Part shown: positions 1 through 12,597 of the stretch, piece by piece | Position numbering within the stretch: the first letter of the stretch is position 1 | How the letters are laid out: each line of letters begins with the position of its first letter | From: Centroberyx gerrardi | Lineage: Eukaryota; Chordata; Actinopteri; Beryciformes; Berycidae | Reading direction: 5' to 3' | Assembly: GCF_048128805.1 (NCBI RefSeq) | Contig: NC_136012.1 | Coordinates: forward strand, 10,700,621-10,764,620 | DNA length: 64,000 nt | The notes under the pieces: model-generated | Database searches by the model: none | Seen by the model: only the letters and a program-made list of their open reading frames with translations | What the model was told of the DNA's origin: nothing | Translations under genes and position numbers: made by a program

Positions 1-1737
1 ATAGGGAATGTTCTCACTGTTAACGGAGCCGTGCTCAGAATAGGGCGCGAGAATCCCAGGACTGTTGTCATTCTCATCCAGGATTAAAACGTTCACAGTC
101 ACGTTGCTGCTGAGCGGAGGAACACCAGAGTCTGTGGCCTGAACTTTAAACTGGAACGTTTTCAACTCCTCATAGTTAAAAGACTGCAGACTGACTATAT
201 CTCCAGTCTCTGAGTTGATGTTTACCATTGTAGACAGCGTTAGTGAGTTACTATTACTGTCTAAAAATGAATAGCTCACCTGGCCATTTTGATCGACGTC
301 AGCATCAACTGCGGAAACTGTTTTAATAACAACTCCTATTGGATTATTCTCTTTCACATAAACATTGATTACGGGTTCTGGGAATCGAGGTTTGTTGTCA
401 TTTACATCTGAGACGTGTACAGCAATAACGCTGGTGCTGGAGAGAGGCAGGTTCCCTTCATCAGTAGCAGTGATGGTGACATTGTACTGAGATACACTCT
501 CTCTGTCCAGAAGACCGTCAACCACCAATGAATAATAGTTTTTATAATTTGAATCTAATTTGAAAGGGACGTTGTTGTTAATTTTACAATTTACCATTCC
601 ATTTTTGCCTCCATCTTTATCGAGAACTGAAACAAGCGCAATGGCAGTGCCTGTCGGGGCATCCTCTTTCACTGTGTGTAATAGTGACGTAACTGAGATC
701 GCAGGGGAATTGTCATTAACGTCTAAAACTTCTATCAATAATTTGGCATGTGAGGTCATCGGAGAAGAAGCCTCATCATTGGCTTGGACTCGAATCTCAA
801 AAGCATTATTTACTTCAAAGTCGATATTTCTTTTATTTGTTACAGTTCCTGTTTTTGCATCTATAGAAAACAGATCTGCATTTTTCCCCCGGCCAATTTC
901 ACTGAACGAATAAAATATTTCTCCATTTCGGCCTTCATCTAAATCAGTAGCATTCAAACTTATTATCGATGTGCCAATTGGTGCATTCTCATGAACACTG
1001 GCTTTATACAACGTTTTACTGAAAACAGGAGGGTTATCGTTGATGTCTAATACATTAACTATAACAGTCATACTGCCAGATTTAGCAGGACTTCCTCCAT
1101 CAATGGCAGTCAGTGTGAGTCTAATCACAGGTTGTATTTCTCTGTCTAAAACTTTCTGAAGCACCAATTCAGCAGAAACACCTTCTCCTTTATGTGCAAC
1201 GAGAGAGAAGTATTCATTTTGACTAAGCTTATAAGTATTCACAGTATTTTTTCCAACATCTGCATCGTTAACAGGTTGCAGGGGAAATTTCGCGCCTGTT
1301 ATGGTGTTCTCTGTGATGTTAATTATCTGCGATGTGCTGACAAATGATGGGGAATTGTCATTTACATCCAAGATGATAATTTCAATGCGGTACAGATTTA
1401 ATGGATCATTAATAACTGCTTCTACACTGAGAGAACATTTGGGTTCATCGGCGCAGAGTTCCTCTCTGTCTATTCTCTCATTAACGTAGAGAACACCAGT
1501 CTTTAGATTTACCTCGAAATATTTTCTCTTTGATCCGGTAACAATCTGAAACATCCGGGACTCCAAATCCTGAACATTGAGGTTAAGATCCTTCGCGATA
1601 TTTCCAACAGAAGTCCCCGGGTTCACCTCTTCTGATACGGAATAAGAGAGCTGCCCTGACACCGTTTCCCAGTAACAATCCAGTAGCAAAACCACTAGAT
1701 ATATTCCAACAGAGCTCGTTCCACTCGGTAAATGCAT
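1..1737 (-). CDS. Clustered protocadherin, alpha-like, variable exon A1 (3' end outside window)
   Basis: Codes for the first 579 residues of a single-pass neuronal adhesion protein that acts by homophilic contact between cells. A signal peptide (about residues 1-28, ending VSG before [10 protein letters not shown]) is followed by EC1 to EC5, each closed by a calcium-binding DxNDN linker; the reading frame leaves the window at the start of EC6 (ENIPY). EC1 has the CX5C loop typical of clustered Pcdhs. The ATG at 1737 is well supported: an in-frame TAA lies only two codons upstream, and the same Met (here MHLPSG) is conserved in A2-A7. EC2-EC4 differ clearly from the other group A copies, whereas EC5 onward is nearly identical to them. 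Tail and splice donor are not visible. Alpha-like assignment comes from the EC4 pattern [12 protein letters not shown] and from its siblings. Confidence 0.93.
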   Translation of the reverse strand, partial: MHLPSGTSSVGIYLVVLLLDCYWETVSGQLSYSVSEEVNPGTSVGNIAKDLNLNVQDLESRMFQIVTGSKRKYFEVNLKTGVLYVNERIDREELCADEPKCSLSVEAVINDPLNLYRIEIIILDVNDNSPSFVSTSQIINITENTITGAKFPLQPVNDADVGKNTVNTYKLSQNEYFSLVAHKGEGVSAELVLQKVLDREIQPVIRLTLTAIDGGSPAKSGSMTVIVNVLDINDNPPVFSKTLYKASVHENAPIGTSIISLNATDLDEGRNGEIFYSFSEIGRGKNADLFSIDAKTGTVTNKRNIDFEVNNAFEIRVQANDEASSPMTSHAKLLIEVLDVNDNSPAISVTSLLHTVKEDAPTGTAIALVSVLDKDGGKNGMVNCKINNNVPFKLDSNYKNYYSLVVDGLLDRESVSQYNVTITATDEGNLPLSSTSVIAVHVSDVNDNKPRFPEPVINVYVKENNPIGVVIKTVSAVDADVDQNGQVSYSFLDSNSNSLTLSTMVNINSETGDIVSLQSFNYEELKTFQFKVQATDSGVPPLSSNVTVNVLILDENDNSPGILAPYSEHGSVNSENIPY

Positions 1738-1999
1738 AATTCCTTATAATGACAACACAGCATAGGTCCAAATCTGACCACTTCCGTCAAATAATCCAGG
1801 TTGCGAGAGGAATACACAAATTCAATTTCTATGCATTTTAACAGCCAACAGGAAAATGGTTGTCGCACCGTTCGGTCTCGCCCTGCGTCTCTTTGTAACA
1901 AAGCCCTGAGAAACATCATCATGCCCTGAATCTGGGAGGAGTCTCAAGCAACAAAACAGAACGTCCAAATGTGATGGTCTACAATGTCCCCACGTGGTC
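1738..1999 (-). promoter_or_regulatory. Promoter region of A1 with CSE-like element
   Basis: The CSE-like 23-mer is at 1977-1999 (+ strand core CTACAATGTCCCCACGTGG), centred about 251 bp before the ATG, and contains a CACGTG E-box. A GGGAGGAG box is at 1934-1941 and the inverted repeat CTTTGTAACAAAG at 1891-1903, followed by a CGCAGGGCGAGA block on the sense strand. All three recur upstream of the other group A exons. The role as promoter is inferred from position and conservation; no TATA box was seen. Confidence 0.65.
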
Positions 2000-2642
2000 A
2001 TTTGAAAGAACTACAATCAACATCAAACAACTACAATGGAATTATCTTCACTGGAGGGTTAAATCCTCCGTTAAAATCAATGTAACCAATGGCAAACTAC
2101 AACCCCCCCCCCCAAAAAAAAAACCCTGAATAAATAAATAAATAAATAAATCGGGGAACATTAAAGTGTATTTTATCCCACGGATCATTTAGCCTAAGTT
2201 AACATAATATGATCGACTTGTTTTTTCAGCAGTATGATTAGAGTCTTGCATATTTCTGTTAAAAGCTAATGGAACATTCAAGCAAAAAGCGTGAGGAGAC
2301 ATAGAATGACTTCGGTTCCGTTGTAACGGGTAAAAAAATAAAAAAATAAATAAAAACAAAACATACAGAGAGGAGGCTTAAAAATTGACAAGGACATGAA
2401 AACAAGAATACGTTTTCTCATTTTTTAACAAATCGGAGAGCAAATTGGGGCAAAAATGTTATCCATAGTGATACTTTACCTAAAATGATGAAATAGGTAT
2501 AACATCACACGGCAATTATTAACATTTATGTTTATAAATTAACTAATGTGCTTGGTGAAACATTGCTTTTCATTACCAATGAACGTATTGTTTCGTCCTT
2601 CCACAGTAGAGATTGAATACGACATACATTCAGACGCTTGGA

Positions 2643-2663
2643 TTCAGCACCATGGACAGCGAT
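2643..2663 (+). promoter_or_regulatory. RE1/NRSE (REST site) upstream of A1
   Basis: The + strand reads TTCAGCACCATGGACAGCG, differing from the RE1 consensus (TTCAGCACCACGGACAGCG) at one central position. It lies 906 bp upstream of the A1 ATG and about 280 bp beyond the end of exon A2. REST binding would repress the gene outside neurons. The rest of this interval (2000-2944) holds a C11/A10 run near 2103-2123 and TAAA repeats near 2129-2150, and nothing else recognised. Confidence 0.8.
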
Positions 2664-2944
2664 ATACACTAAAATGACGAGCCTGGACCAAAAGATGACT
2701 GAGGAGATAGCTAACAAACAAGAGATGTACAGCAGGCCTATGTCACATCACCACAACGTCTTAAATTATATCTTACTTACATATTTGAATAAAAACGCAA
2801 TATCCATTAAAATGACATTTTATTGTCCACTACAAAACCCTTTGAGGTCAAGAAATAAATGGAAAGGGGCATCTTTTCACACTCAATTCAAGACATTAAA
2901 ATAGGAAACCATGGAGAAATATTTCTATGTTGTCATGTTCTTAC

Positions 2945-5326
2945 CTTTTCTTTGTTGGGTAAAGTCTGAGTCCGGCTAAAAGTGTCTCCTCCGTTAATAC
3001 TGATCAGTTCCGCATCTACAGGCGGAAACGGCGCGGGGAAAACCACTACGTCACTCTTCAGTGTGTCTGAGCTGAAACACACGTCATACTGCTGAGTAGA
3101 TTTAGAGTAAGACCAGCTCCCGTCAGGGTGGGTGGTGATCATTGGGGCGCTGTACCTGCTGAAACTGCCGTCTGTCCTGTGGCATTTGACAGCTATTAAA
3201 CTGATGAGGCTCAGTAGAAAGATCACTGACACCGACACAATGGCGATCAGCAAATACAGGTTTAAATCAGAGAAGCTCTCCTCCTTTATCGGCACGTGTC
3301 TGAATTGAGTCTGGATGTCAGCTGTGCTTTCAACCACCACGAGATCAATAGACACAGTAGCTGACAGGGAGGGTTCTCCGTTATCACAAACCAACACCAC
3401 TAACGGGTGAGTTTTCACGTCATTGTCACTCATTCGCCTCTTAGTCCTGATTTCCCCGGTGCTGGTTCCGATTCGGAAGAGGTTGGTTCCCTTGGGCTCA
3501 GAGATGTGATAAGAAAGCAGCGCATTGTAGCCAGAGTCTGCGTCTACAGCCCGGATCTTGGCCACAAAGTAGCCCGCTTCAGCAGAATAGGGAATGTTCT
3601 CACTGTTAACGGAGCCGTGCTCAGAATAGGGCGCGAGAATCCCAGGACTGTTGTCATTCTCATCCAGGATTAAAACGTTCACAGTAACGTTGGTGCTGAG
3701 CGGAGGAACACCAGAGTCTGTGGCCTGAACTTTAAACTGGAACGTTTTTAACTCCTCAAAGTTAAACGACTGCAGGCTGATTATATCTCCAGTCTCTGAG
3801 TTGATGTTTACCATTGTAGACAGAGGCAATGAGTTACTATTACTGTCTAAAAATGAATAGCTCACCTGGCCATTTTGATCGACGTCAGCATCAAGTGCAG
3901 ATACTGTTTTGAGAACTGCTCCTACTGGACTGTTCTCTTTTACGTAAATATTAATCACAGGCTCTGAGAAGCGAGGCGCGTTGTCATTGACATCAGAAAC
4001 GTGAACAGTAATAACACTGGTGTTCGAAAGAGGGGGAGTCCCTTCATCTGTAGCTATGATGGTGACGTCATAGTGAGAGGCATTCTCTCTGTCTAGGGGG
4101 GCATCAACTACCAAAGAGTAATAGTTCTTATAGTTTGTTTCCAATTTAAAGGGGGTCTTGTTATCTATTTTACAATGTACGTCTCCATTTTTGCCACCGT
4201 CCTTATCAAGCACTGACACAAGTGCAATAGCAGTACCTACTTTAGCGTCCTCCTTCACTGTGTTCAGTAGTGACGTCACAGTGATCTCAGGAGCGTTGTC
4301 ATTTACATCGACTACTTCTACCAGTACTTTACAATGAGCAGACATCGGAGGTTGTCCTTTGTCACTGGCCTGTGCACGAATTTCAAATGCAGGGTGTTGT
4401 TCAAAATCCACATTTCCTTCAACTGTTAATGTGCCTGTGTTTTGGTCGATTTTAAAAATCTCCAGTATATGGTCCTGCTCTTTTGTGCTGAGTGTATATA
4501 CGATTTCTTTGTTTGCTCCTTCGTCTGGGTCTGTAGCATTTAAAGTCAACAAAGTGGTTCCGGTAGGCACATTTTCAAACACACGAGTTTTATACAATGA
4601 CTTTGTAAACACTGGCGTATTATCGTTATTGTCTAAAACGTGTATTATGATATCTGAATTCCCCGACTTTGGTGGAGTTCCTCCGTCTAACGCCATCAGA
4701 GTAAGTGTGATCACAGGCTCTTTTTCTCGGTCTAAAGCTTTCTGCAATACTAACTCAGTGGATATACTCTCCCCTGCTTTGCTAACTGCTAATGAAAAAT
4801 GCTCATTAGAACTGAGCTTGTATGTGTTTATCCCATTCTTTCCTACGTCTGCATCGTAGGCTGACAATAGAGGGAACCGTATTCCGGGTAACGTGCTTTC
4901 AGCAATGTCTATGCTTTGCGACTTTTCAATGAAAGACGGAAAATTATCATTAACATCCAGTATGTTGATGTCGATCCGGTGAAGTTTAAGGGGATCATTT
5001 ATTACAGCCTCGACATTTACAGTACATGTTGCAGCTTTCGCACAGAGCTCCTCTCTATCTATTATCTCATTGACGTAGAGAATACCAGTCTCCATATTTA
5101 CCTCGAAATATTTTCTCTTTGATCCGGCAACAATCCTAAACATACGGGACTCCAAATCCTGTACATTGAGGTTTAGATCCTTAGCGATATTTCCAACAAA
5201 AGTCCCCGGGTTTACCTCCTCGGAGACGGAGTAAGAGAGCTGCCCGGACACCGTTTCCCAGTAACAACCCAGCACCACAAGCACTAGATATATCCCAGCG
5301 GAGCTCCTGCTATTCGGTAAAGACAT
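2945..5326 (-). CDS. Clustered protocadherin, alpha-like, variable exon A2
   Basis: The exon gives 794 residues. Signal peptide 1-28; EC1 29-128 with the CX5C loop at Cys95/Cys101; EC2 to about 236; EC3 to 344; EC4 to 449; EC5 to 559; EC6 to about 675; membrane segment about 690-713 ([20 protein letters not shown]); cytoplasmic stub 714-794. The stub contains [17 protein letters not shown] followed by [11 protein letters not shown], which resembles the GSWSYSQ and DLMAFSPSLP parts of mammalian PCDHA tails. The exon ends LPNKEK in phase 0 at the donor AAAAG/GTAAGA (intron begins 2944); reading on would add only three residues. An ATG at 5347 is in frame, but the one at 5326 (MSLPNS) is the position conserved in the family. 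EC1-EC4 are distinct from A3-A6; EC5-EC6 share the variants DII and PPLSTN with A3. Confidence 0.94.
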
Positions 5327-5594
5327 AATTCCATCCGACGTGAACATAGCATGGATTCAAATCCAATCGTTCCTTTAAAATAATCCAGACAAAGAGAATA
5401 TATATCGACTATTTAATAGGTGTTTTTTTTTCGTATCAGTAGCAACCAGAAAGCTGGCTGTCGCATGTACTCTCCCGTCCTGCGTCTCTTTGGAACAAAG
5501 CCCCGAGAAACGTTAACATCTCCTGACTCTGGGAGGGGCTTCAGCCCCAAAAGATAAATCTCAATGCTACGGTCTACACTGTCGCCGTGTGGTC
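5327..5594 (-). promoter_or_regulatory. Promoter region of A2 with CSE-like element
   Basis: CSE-like 23-mer at 5572-5594 (+ strand core CTACACTGTCGCCGTGTGG); GGGAGGGGC at 5531-5539; inverted repeat variant CTTTGGAACAAAG at 5488-5500. Spacing to the ATG matches A1. This copy is the most divergent in group A apart from A7, so the parts it keeps are the best guide to what matters. Confidence 0.65.
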
Positions 5595-5765
5595 ATGTGA
5601 AACAACTACATTTATAATAAAACGTTTTTAAATCATATCACGTCTTATGATCCACGTTACTGAAAACTGTTCAATTCCAAAAGAATAGATACACCAGAAA
5701 ACTAAAGGGCGCATTGTATATCACAAGGCTCATTCAAGTGAACGTTGTAACTTTTTGACAACTAT

Positions 5766-5786
5766 TTCAGGACCATGGAGAGAACC
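5766..5786 (+). promoter_or_regulatory. RE1/NRSE-like site upstream of A2
   Basis: Reads TTCAGGACCATGGAGAG, a weaker RE1 match (changes at positions 6, 11, 15, 18 and 19 of the 21-mer). It sits 440 bp upstream of the A2 ATG and in the same orientation as the others. The remaining interval to exon A3 (5787-6492) contains a perfect 10-bp inverted repeat at 6023-6045 and a T/TTA-rich run near 6121-6170, and nothing else recognised. Confidence 0.6.
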
Positions 5787-6492
5787 TCGTGCCTCACTAT
5801 TAGGCTACAGTATGTAAGGTTGAAGCAACACAGCTGACAAAAGTTGATGTGCAGCAAGTTGTACAAATCCTATGACAATGTGGCAGGCAGAAAAGATGAA
5901 CGGAAACGGTAAAGAAAGGTATCTGTTTCTATTTTAAAACAAAACAGGCAAAGAGAGACTGACGTCAATTTCCAGAGTGGTACCTATCCTAAAACTTGAT
6001 GCTACTAATGACAATTGATGAAGCCTGTGGACTGGGTCCACAGGCCCCATGCCAGCAACGCTCGTGTGTACAACGCTCTTATGTAAAGATTAGAATCAAA
6101 TCATTTATTTGTGTTAACATCTTTTTTTTTATTTTATTATTATTTTATTATTATTATTATTTTTTTTTTATAACGACAGAAAACAATAATCCGTTTTATA
6201 AATTTTAAATAATAAGTGAAAACTTCAAAGGGGATAACGTTTTCGCTATAAGGTTTGATCGAAATTGTTTCCAACCAAAAGGATATACGAGAGTATTATA
6301 CAAAACTAAAAGTAAATCCACTGGAGAGTGTTAGAGGTCACTTTGACACAAAGGCAAAGGTTTCCGAAATGTGATGTATCTTTTTCCCCCCTAAGAGGTA
6401 TTAGAAGGCTACAAACATTGTGTTCAAGGACAAATAGCATGAAAAACGAATAGATGTATAAACAATGGATAGCATTTGTTTATTGGACTTAC

Positions 6493-8874
6493 CTTTTCTG
6501 TATTCGGTAAAGTCTGAGTCCGGTTAAAAGTGTCCCCTCCGTTAATACTGATCAGCTCCGCATCTACAGGCGGAAACGGCGCGGGGAAAACCACTACGTC
6601 ACTCTTCAGTGTGTCTGAGCTGAAACACACGTCATACTGCTGAGTAGATTTAGAGTAAGACCAGCTCCCGTCAGGGTGGGTGGTGATCATTGGGGCGCTG
6701 TACCTGCTGAAACTGCCGTCTGTCCTGTGGCATTTGACAGCTATTAAACTGATGAGGCTCAGTAGAAAGATCACTGACACCGACACAATGGCGATCAGCA
6801 AATACAGGTTTAAATCAGAGAAGTTCTCCTCCTTTATCGGCACGTGTCTGAACTGAGTCTGGATGTCAGCTGTGCTTTCAACCACCACTACATCAATAGA
6901 CACAGTAGCTGACAGGGAGGGTTCTCCGTTATCACAAACCAACACCATCAACGGGTGAGTTTTCACGTCATTGTCACTCATTCGCCTCTTAGTCCTGATT
7001 TCCCCGGTGCTGGTTCCGATTCGGAAGAGGTTGGTTCCCTTGGGATCAGAGATGTGATAAGAAAGCAGCGCATTGTAGCCAGAGTCTGCGTCTACAGCCC
7101 GGATCTTGGCCACAAAGTAGCCCGCTTCAGCAGAATAGGGAATGTTCTCACTGTTAACGGAGCCGTGCTCAGAATAGGGCGCGAGAATCCCGGGACTGTT
7201 GTCATTTTCATCGAGGATTAAAACGTTCACAGTAACGTTGGTGCTGAGCGGAGGAACACCAGAGTCTGTGGCCTGAACTTTAAACTGGAACGTTTTTAAC
7301 TCCTCAAAGTTAAAAGACTGCAGGCTGATTATATCTCCAGTCTCTGAGTTGATGTTTACCATTGTAGACAGAGGCAATGAGTTACTATTACTGTCTAAAA
7401 ATGAATAGCTCACCTGGCCATTTTGATCGACATCAGCATCAACTGCTGATACTGTTTTAATGGTTGCTCCCACTTTACTGTTCTCTTTCAAGTAAACATT
7501 AATCACAGGCTCTGAGAAGCGAGGCGCGTTGTCATTGACATCAGAAACGTGAACAGTAATGATGCTGGTGCTGGAGAGAGGTGGGGTCCCTTCATCAGTT
7601 GCTACGATAGTGACATTGTACTGGGCCTTACTTTCTCTGTCAAGTCTCCCGTTGACAATTAAAGAATAATAATTTTTGTAGTTTGTTTCCAATTTAAAGG
7701 GAGGTTCATTTGCGATAACAGCCTGCACTTCACCGTTTTTCCCACCATCTTTATCCAGCACAGAGACAAGTGCAATAGCAGTACCTACTTCAGCGTCCTC
7801 CTTCACTGTGTTCAGTAGTGACGTCACAGTGATCTCAGGAGCGTTGTCATTCACATCTATTACTTCTACCAGCACTTTACAATGAGCAGACATCGGGGGT
7901 TGTCCTTTGTCACTGGCCTGTGCGTGAATCTCAAACGCAGGATTTTCTTCATAGTCGATCTCACCTTTCACTAAGATTGCACCAGTTTTAGGATCAATTT
8001 GAAATACATCTAATACGTGATCCTGACCTTTACTTCTTAAAGAGTATTCTATTTCACTGTTTAAACCTTCATCTGCGTCTGTTGCGTTCAAAATTAACAC
8101 TGTTGTCCCCGTTGTCAAGTTCTCCAAAATTTGGGTTTTATACAAAGAACTACTAAACACTGGAGGGTTGTCGTTAATATCTAAAACGTTGATAATGATT
8201 TGTGATGTTCCCGACTTGGGTGGAGTTCCTCCGTCGAGTGCAGTTAATGTGAGTTTTATAATAGGTTGTTTCTCGCGGTCTAAAGATTTCTGCAGCACTA
8301 ACTCGGCAGATACACTCTCTCCCCCTTTGTGTACTTCTAAAGAAAAATAATCATTCGTATTGAGCTTGTATGTATTTACATTGTTCTTACCAACATCCAC
8401 ATCTGATGCCTCTATCAGTCCAAATTTCACTCCTGGTAAAGTACTTTCGGCAATGTTAAGAGACTGTAAATGCTCAGAGAAAAAAGGTGCATTATCATTT
8501 ATATCTAATACGTTTATCACTAAACGATAAAGCTTCAAAGGATTATTGATTACGGCCTCTATATTTACAGTACATTTTGTAGCCTTCGCACAAAGCTCCT
8601 CCCGGTCTATTTTCTCATTGACATAAAGAACACCAGTCTTTAGATTTACATCGAAATATTTTCTCTTTGATCCGGTAACAATCTGAAACATCCGGGACTC
8701 CAAATCCTGGACATTAAGATTAAGATCCTTAGCGATATTTCCAACAGAAGTCCCCGGGTTTACCTCTTCTGATACGGAGTAAGAGAGCTGCCCAGACACC
8801 GCTTCCCAGTAACAATCCAGCAGCAAAACCACTAGATATATCCCAAAAGGGCTCCTTCTGCTCGAGAACAACAT
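6493..8874 (-). CDS. Clustered protocadherin, alpha-like, variable exon A3
   Basis: 794 residues with the same plan as A2: signal peptide ([11 protein letters not shown] start), six EC repeats, membrane segment, alpha-like stub. The ATG at 8874 is the only good start; the open frame continues upstream but without an in-frame ATG in the conserved place. The exon ends LPNTEK in phase 0 at AAAAG/GTAAGT; the frame would continue 22 residues into the intron before a stop. EC1 to EC4 are almost identical to A4 (a handful of substitutions in EC2-EC3, for example VGKNN/VGTNN and LDINDN/LDNNDN). EC6 variants HISDPKG are shared with A4 and PLMVLV with A7. Unlike its neighbours, A3 lacks the conserved block just downstream of the donor. 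Confidence 0.94.
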
Positions 8875-9136
8875 AATTATATCCAACGTGGACAAAGCAT
8901 AGATCCAAATCCGAACAATCTCGACAAAAAATCAAATTAAGAGTAAAAAACAAGAATCCCTTCTCTATGCATTTTGAACAGCCAACAGGAAAATGGTTGT
9001 CGCACCGTTCACTCTCGCCCTGCGTCTCTTTGTAACAAAGCCCTGAGAAACATCATCAAGCCCTGAATCTGGGAGGAGCCTCAAGCCACCAAAGAGAACG
9101 TCCAAATGTGATGGTCTACAATGTCCCCATGTGGTC
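8875..9136 (-). promoter_or_regulatory. Promoter region of A3 with CSE-like element
   Basis: CSE-like 23-mer at 9114-9136 (+ strand core CTACAATGTCCCCATGTGG); GGGAGGAGCC from 9071; inverted repeat CTTTGTAACAAAG at 9028-9040 next to the GTCGCACCGTTC and CTCGCCCTGCGTC blocks also present at A1, A5 and A6. Confidence 0.65.
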
Positions 9137-9682
9137 ATTTGAAATAACTACATTCAGCATCAAATAACTGCAATGGAATGACTTGTATTCTGCTGAACAC
9201 CGTTTTTTTTTGTTTTTTTGTTTATGCAAACGAACCAATTTCATACTACAAAGTAGAGAACACGAATGTGTAATTTATCACACGGCTCATTCAACTTAAC
9301 ACAATATGACCGAGATACACCTATATGATATACAGGATACCGAAGCAAAAAGCTAGACCCTAATTGAAATGAGGCAACGTACACGGAAACGCATTAAACA
9401 TACAAAAAAGTACAGGAAGAAGGCAGAAAATGTATGACAAAAACATTAATATATTTCGCTATTTTCCAACAACACAAGTAACAAACTGAGGGTAATAATT
9501 TTATCCAAATAGACATATTGCCTAAAAATGATGAAATTGGTGACATACAACACTTTATAACAAGCATTTCAATAAATCTCTAATAGAAGTGCCGGCCAGT
9601 GAAACATTGCTTTTCGTTTGGAAGAAGATTAATTTTCCTCTTTCTCCCCTGGAGATCGTACACAACACATTCAGACGCTTGT

Positions 9683-9703
9683 TGCAGCACCATGGACAGC
9701 GGT
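9683..9703 (+). promoter_or_regulatory. RE1/NRSE upstream of A3
   Basis: Reads TGCAGCACCATGGACAGCGG; against consensus it changes only the second base and the central C. It lies 809 bp upstream of the A3 ATG and 261 bp beyond the end of exon A4. The adjoining CATTCAGACGCTT is also conserved next to the A1, A4 and A5 sites. The remainder of 9137-9963 is AT-rich and shows no other feature. Confidence 0.78.
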
Positions 9704-9963
9704 ATACTTCACAAATAATAGTGGCTGAGAAGAAAAACTGACAAAGAAGAGAAGTGTCAAGCCACCAGATTGTCTTAAATTTAGTGCTCTCTTTTAACAA
9801 AAAGGCAAAGTCCATTAAAAATGCCTTTTTTTAATTCTTAGCATAAAATCATTTAAGTTAAAAGTAAAGCATAACAAATGGAGGGATATCTTTTTCACAC
9901 TTGGCTCTCGACAGTAAAGTAGGGAAACGATGGAGAAATATTTCTGTCTCGTCATGCTCTTAC

Positions 9964-12345
9964 CTTTTCTTTGCTGGGTAAAGTCTGAGTCCGGTTAAAA
10001 GTGTCTCCTCCGTTAATACTGATCAGCTCCGCATCTACAGGCGGAAACGGCGCGGGAAAAACCACTACGTCACTCTTCAGTGTGTCTGAGCTGAAACACA
10101 CGTCATACTGCTGAGTAGATTTAGAGTAAGACCAGCTCCCGTCAGGGTGGGTGGTGATCATTGGGGCGTTGTACCTGCTGAAACTGCCGTCTGTCCTGTG
10201 GCATTTGACAGCTATTAAACTGATGAGGCTCAGTAGAAAGATCACTGACACCGACACAATGGCGATCAGCAAATACAGGTTTAAATCAGAGAAGCTCTCC
10301 TCCTTTATCGGCACGTGTCTGAATTGAGTCTGGATGTCAGCTGTGCTTTCAACCACCACTACATCAATAGACACAGTAGCTGACAGGGAGGGTTCTCCGT
10401 TATCACAAACCAACACCACCAACGGGTGAGATTTCACGTCATTGTCACTCATTCGCCTCTTAGTCCTGATTTCCCCGGTGCTGGTTCCGATTCGGAAGAG
10501 GTTGGTTCCCTTGGGATCAGAGATGTGATAAGAAAGCAGCGCATTGTAGCCAGAGTCTGCGTCTACAGCCCGGATCTTGGCCACAAAGTAGCCCGCTTCA
10601 GCAGAATAGGGAATGTTCTCACTGTTAACGGAGCCGTGCTCAGAATAGGGCGCGAGAATCCCGGGACTGTTGTCATTCTCATCCAGGATTAAAACGTTCA
10701 CAGTCACGTTGCTGCTGAGCGGGGGAACACCAGAGTCTGTGGCCTGAACTTTAAACTGGAACGTTTTTAACTCCTCAAAGTTAAAAGACTGCAGGGTGAC
10801 TATATCTCCAGTCTCTGAGTTGATGTTTACCATTGTAGACAGCGGCAGTGAGTTACTATTACTGTCTAAAAATGAATAGCTCACCTGGCCATTTTGATCG
10901 ACATCAGCATCAACTGCTGATACTGTTTTAATGGTTGCTCCCACTTTACTGTTCTCTTTCAAGTAAACATTAATCATCGGCTCTGAGAAGCGAGGCGCGT
11001 TGTCATTGACATCAGAAACGTGAACAGTAATGATACTGGTGCTGGAGAGAGGTGGGGTGCCTTCATCAGTTGCAACGATAGTGACATTGTACTGGGCCTT
11101 ACTTTCTCTGTCAAGCTTCCCATTGACTACTAACGAATAATATTTTTTGTAGTTTGTTTCCAATTTAAAGGGAGGTTCATTTACGATAACAGCCTTGACT
11201 TCACCGTTTTTCCCACCATCTTTATCCAGCACAGAGACAAGTGCAATAGCAGTACCTACTTTAGCGTCCTCCTTCACTGTGTTCAGTAGTGACGTCACAG
11301 TGATCTCAGGAGCATTGTCATTTAGATCAATTACTTCTACCAGCACTTTACAATGAGCAGACATCGGGGGTTGTCCTTTGTCACTGGCCTGTGCGTGAAT
11401 CTCAAACGCAGGATTTTCTTCATAGTCGATCTCACCTTTCACTAAGATTACACCGGTTTTAGGATCAATTTGAAATACATCTAATACGTGATCCTGACCT
11501 TTACTTCTTAAAGAGTATTCTATTTCACTATTTAAACCTTCATCTGCGTCTGTTGCGTTCAAAATTAACACTGTTGTCCCCGTTGTCAAGTTCTCCAAAA
11601 TTTGAGTTTTATACAAAGAACTACTAAACACTGGAGGGTTGTCGTTATTATCTAAAACATTGATTATGATTTGTGATGTTCCCGACTTGGGAGGAGTTCC
11701 TCCGTCTACTGCCGTCAATGTGAGTTTTATACTAGGCTGTTTCTCGCGGTCTAAAGATTTCTGCAGCACTAGCTCGGCAGATACACTCTCTCCCCCTTTG
11801 TGTATTTCTAAAGAAAAATAATCATTCGTATTGAGCTTGTATGTATTTACATTGTTCGTACCAACATCCACATCTGATGCCTCTATCAGTCCAAATTTCA
11901 CTCCTGGTAAAGTACTTTCAGCAATGTTAAGAGACTGTAAATGCTCAGAGAAAAAAGGTGCATTATCATTTATATCTAAGACGTTTATCTCTAAACCATA
12001 AAGCTTCAATGGATCATTGATTACGGCCTCTATATTCACAGTACATTTTGTAGCCTTCGCACAAAGCTCCTCACGGTCTATTCTTTCATTGACATAAAGA
12101 AGACCAGTCTTTAGATTTACGTCGAAATATTTTCTCTTTGATCCGGTAACAATCTGAAACATCCGGGACTCCAAATCCTGGACATTAAGATTAAGATCCT
12201 TAGCGATATTTCCAACAGAAGTCCCCGGGTTCACCTCTTCTGATACGGAGTAAGAGAGCTGCCCAGACACCGCTTCCCAGTAACAATCCAGCAGCAAAAC
12301 CACTAGATATATCTCAAAAGGGCTCCTTCTGCTCGAGAACAACAT
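9964..12345 (-). CDS. Clustered protocadherin, alpha-like, variable exon A4
   Basis: 794 residues, start [11 protein letters not shown] at the conserved ATG (12345). Six EC repeats with intact DxNDN linkers, CX5C in EC1 (CAKATKC), membrane segment and alpha-like stub. The exon ends LPSKEK in phase 0 at AAAAG/GTAAGA. The protein is nearly the same as A3 through EC1-EC4, and carries its own private changes in the common half (YNAPM in the tail, DVKSHPL in EC6, DIVTLQ in EC5). It is flanked by A3 and A5 at a unit spacing of about 3.5 kb, consistent with tandem duplication. Confidence 0.94.
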
Positions 12346-12597
12346 AATTATATTCAACGTGAACAAAGCATAGATCCAAATCTGACCAATATCGTATAAA
12401 AATCAAATTAAGAGCGAAATACACTAATCCACTCTGTTTAATGCCAACAGGAAAATGGTTGTCGCACCGTTCTCTCTCGCCTGCATTTCTTTGTAACAAA
12501 GCCCTGAGAAACATCATCCTCCTCTGATTCTGGGAGGAGCCTCAAACCTCCAAACAGAACGTCCAAATGTGATGGTCTACAATGTCCCCATGTGGTC
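12346..12597 (-). promoter_or_regulatory. Promoter region of A4 with CSE-like element
   Basis: CSE-like 23-mer at 12575-12597, identical in core to A3; GGGAGGAGC at 12532-12540; inverted repeat at 12489-12501. A short deletion between promoter and ATG brings the CSE to about 241 bp, ten bases nearer than in A3. Confidence 0.63.

Noticed and set aside
3407-3673. 88-codon + strand frame recurring at the same place in group A exons (3407, 6955, 10426, 13936, 17451, 20825)
   Set aside because: It is the antisense shadow of the homogenised EC6 region; its conservation follows from the coding strand and conversion, and it has no start context or domain of its own.
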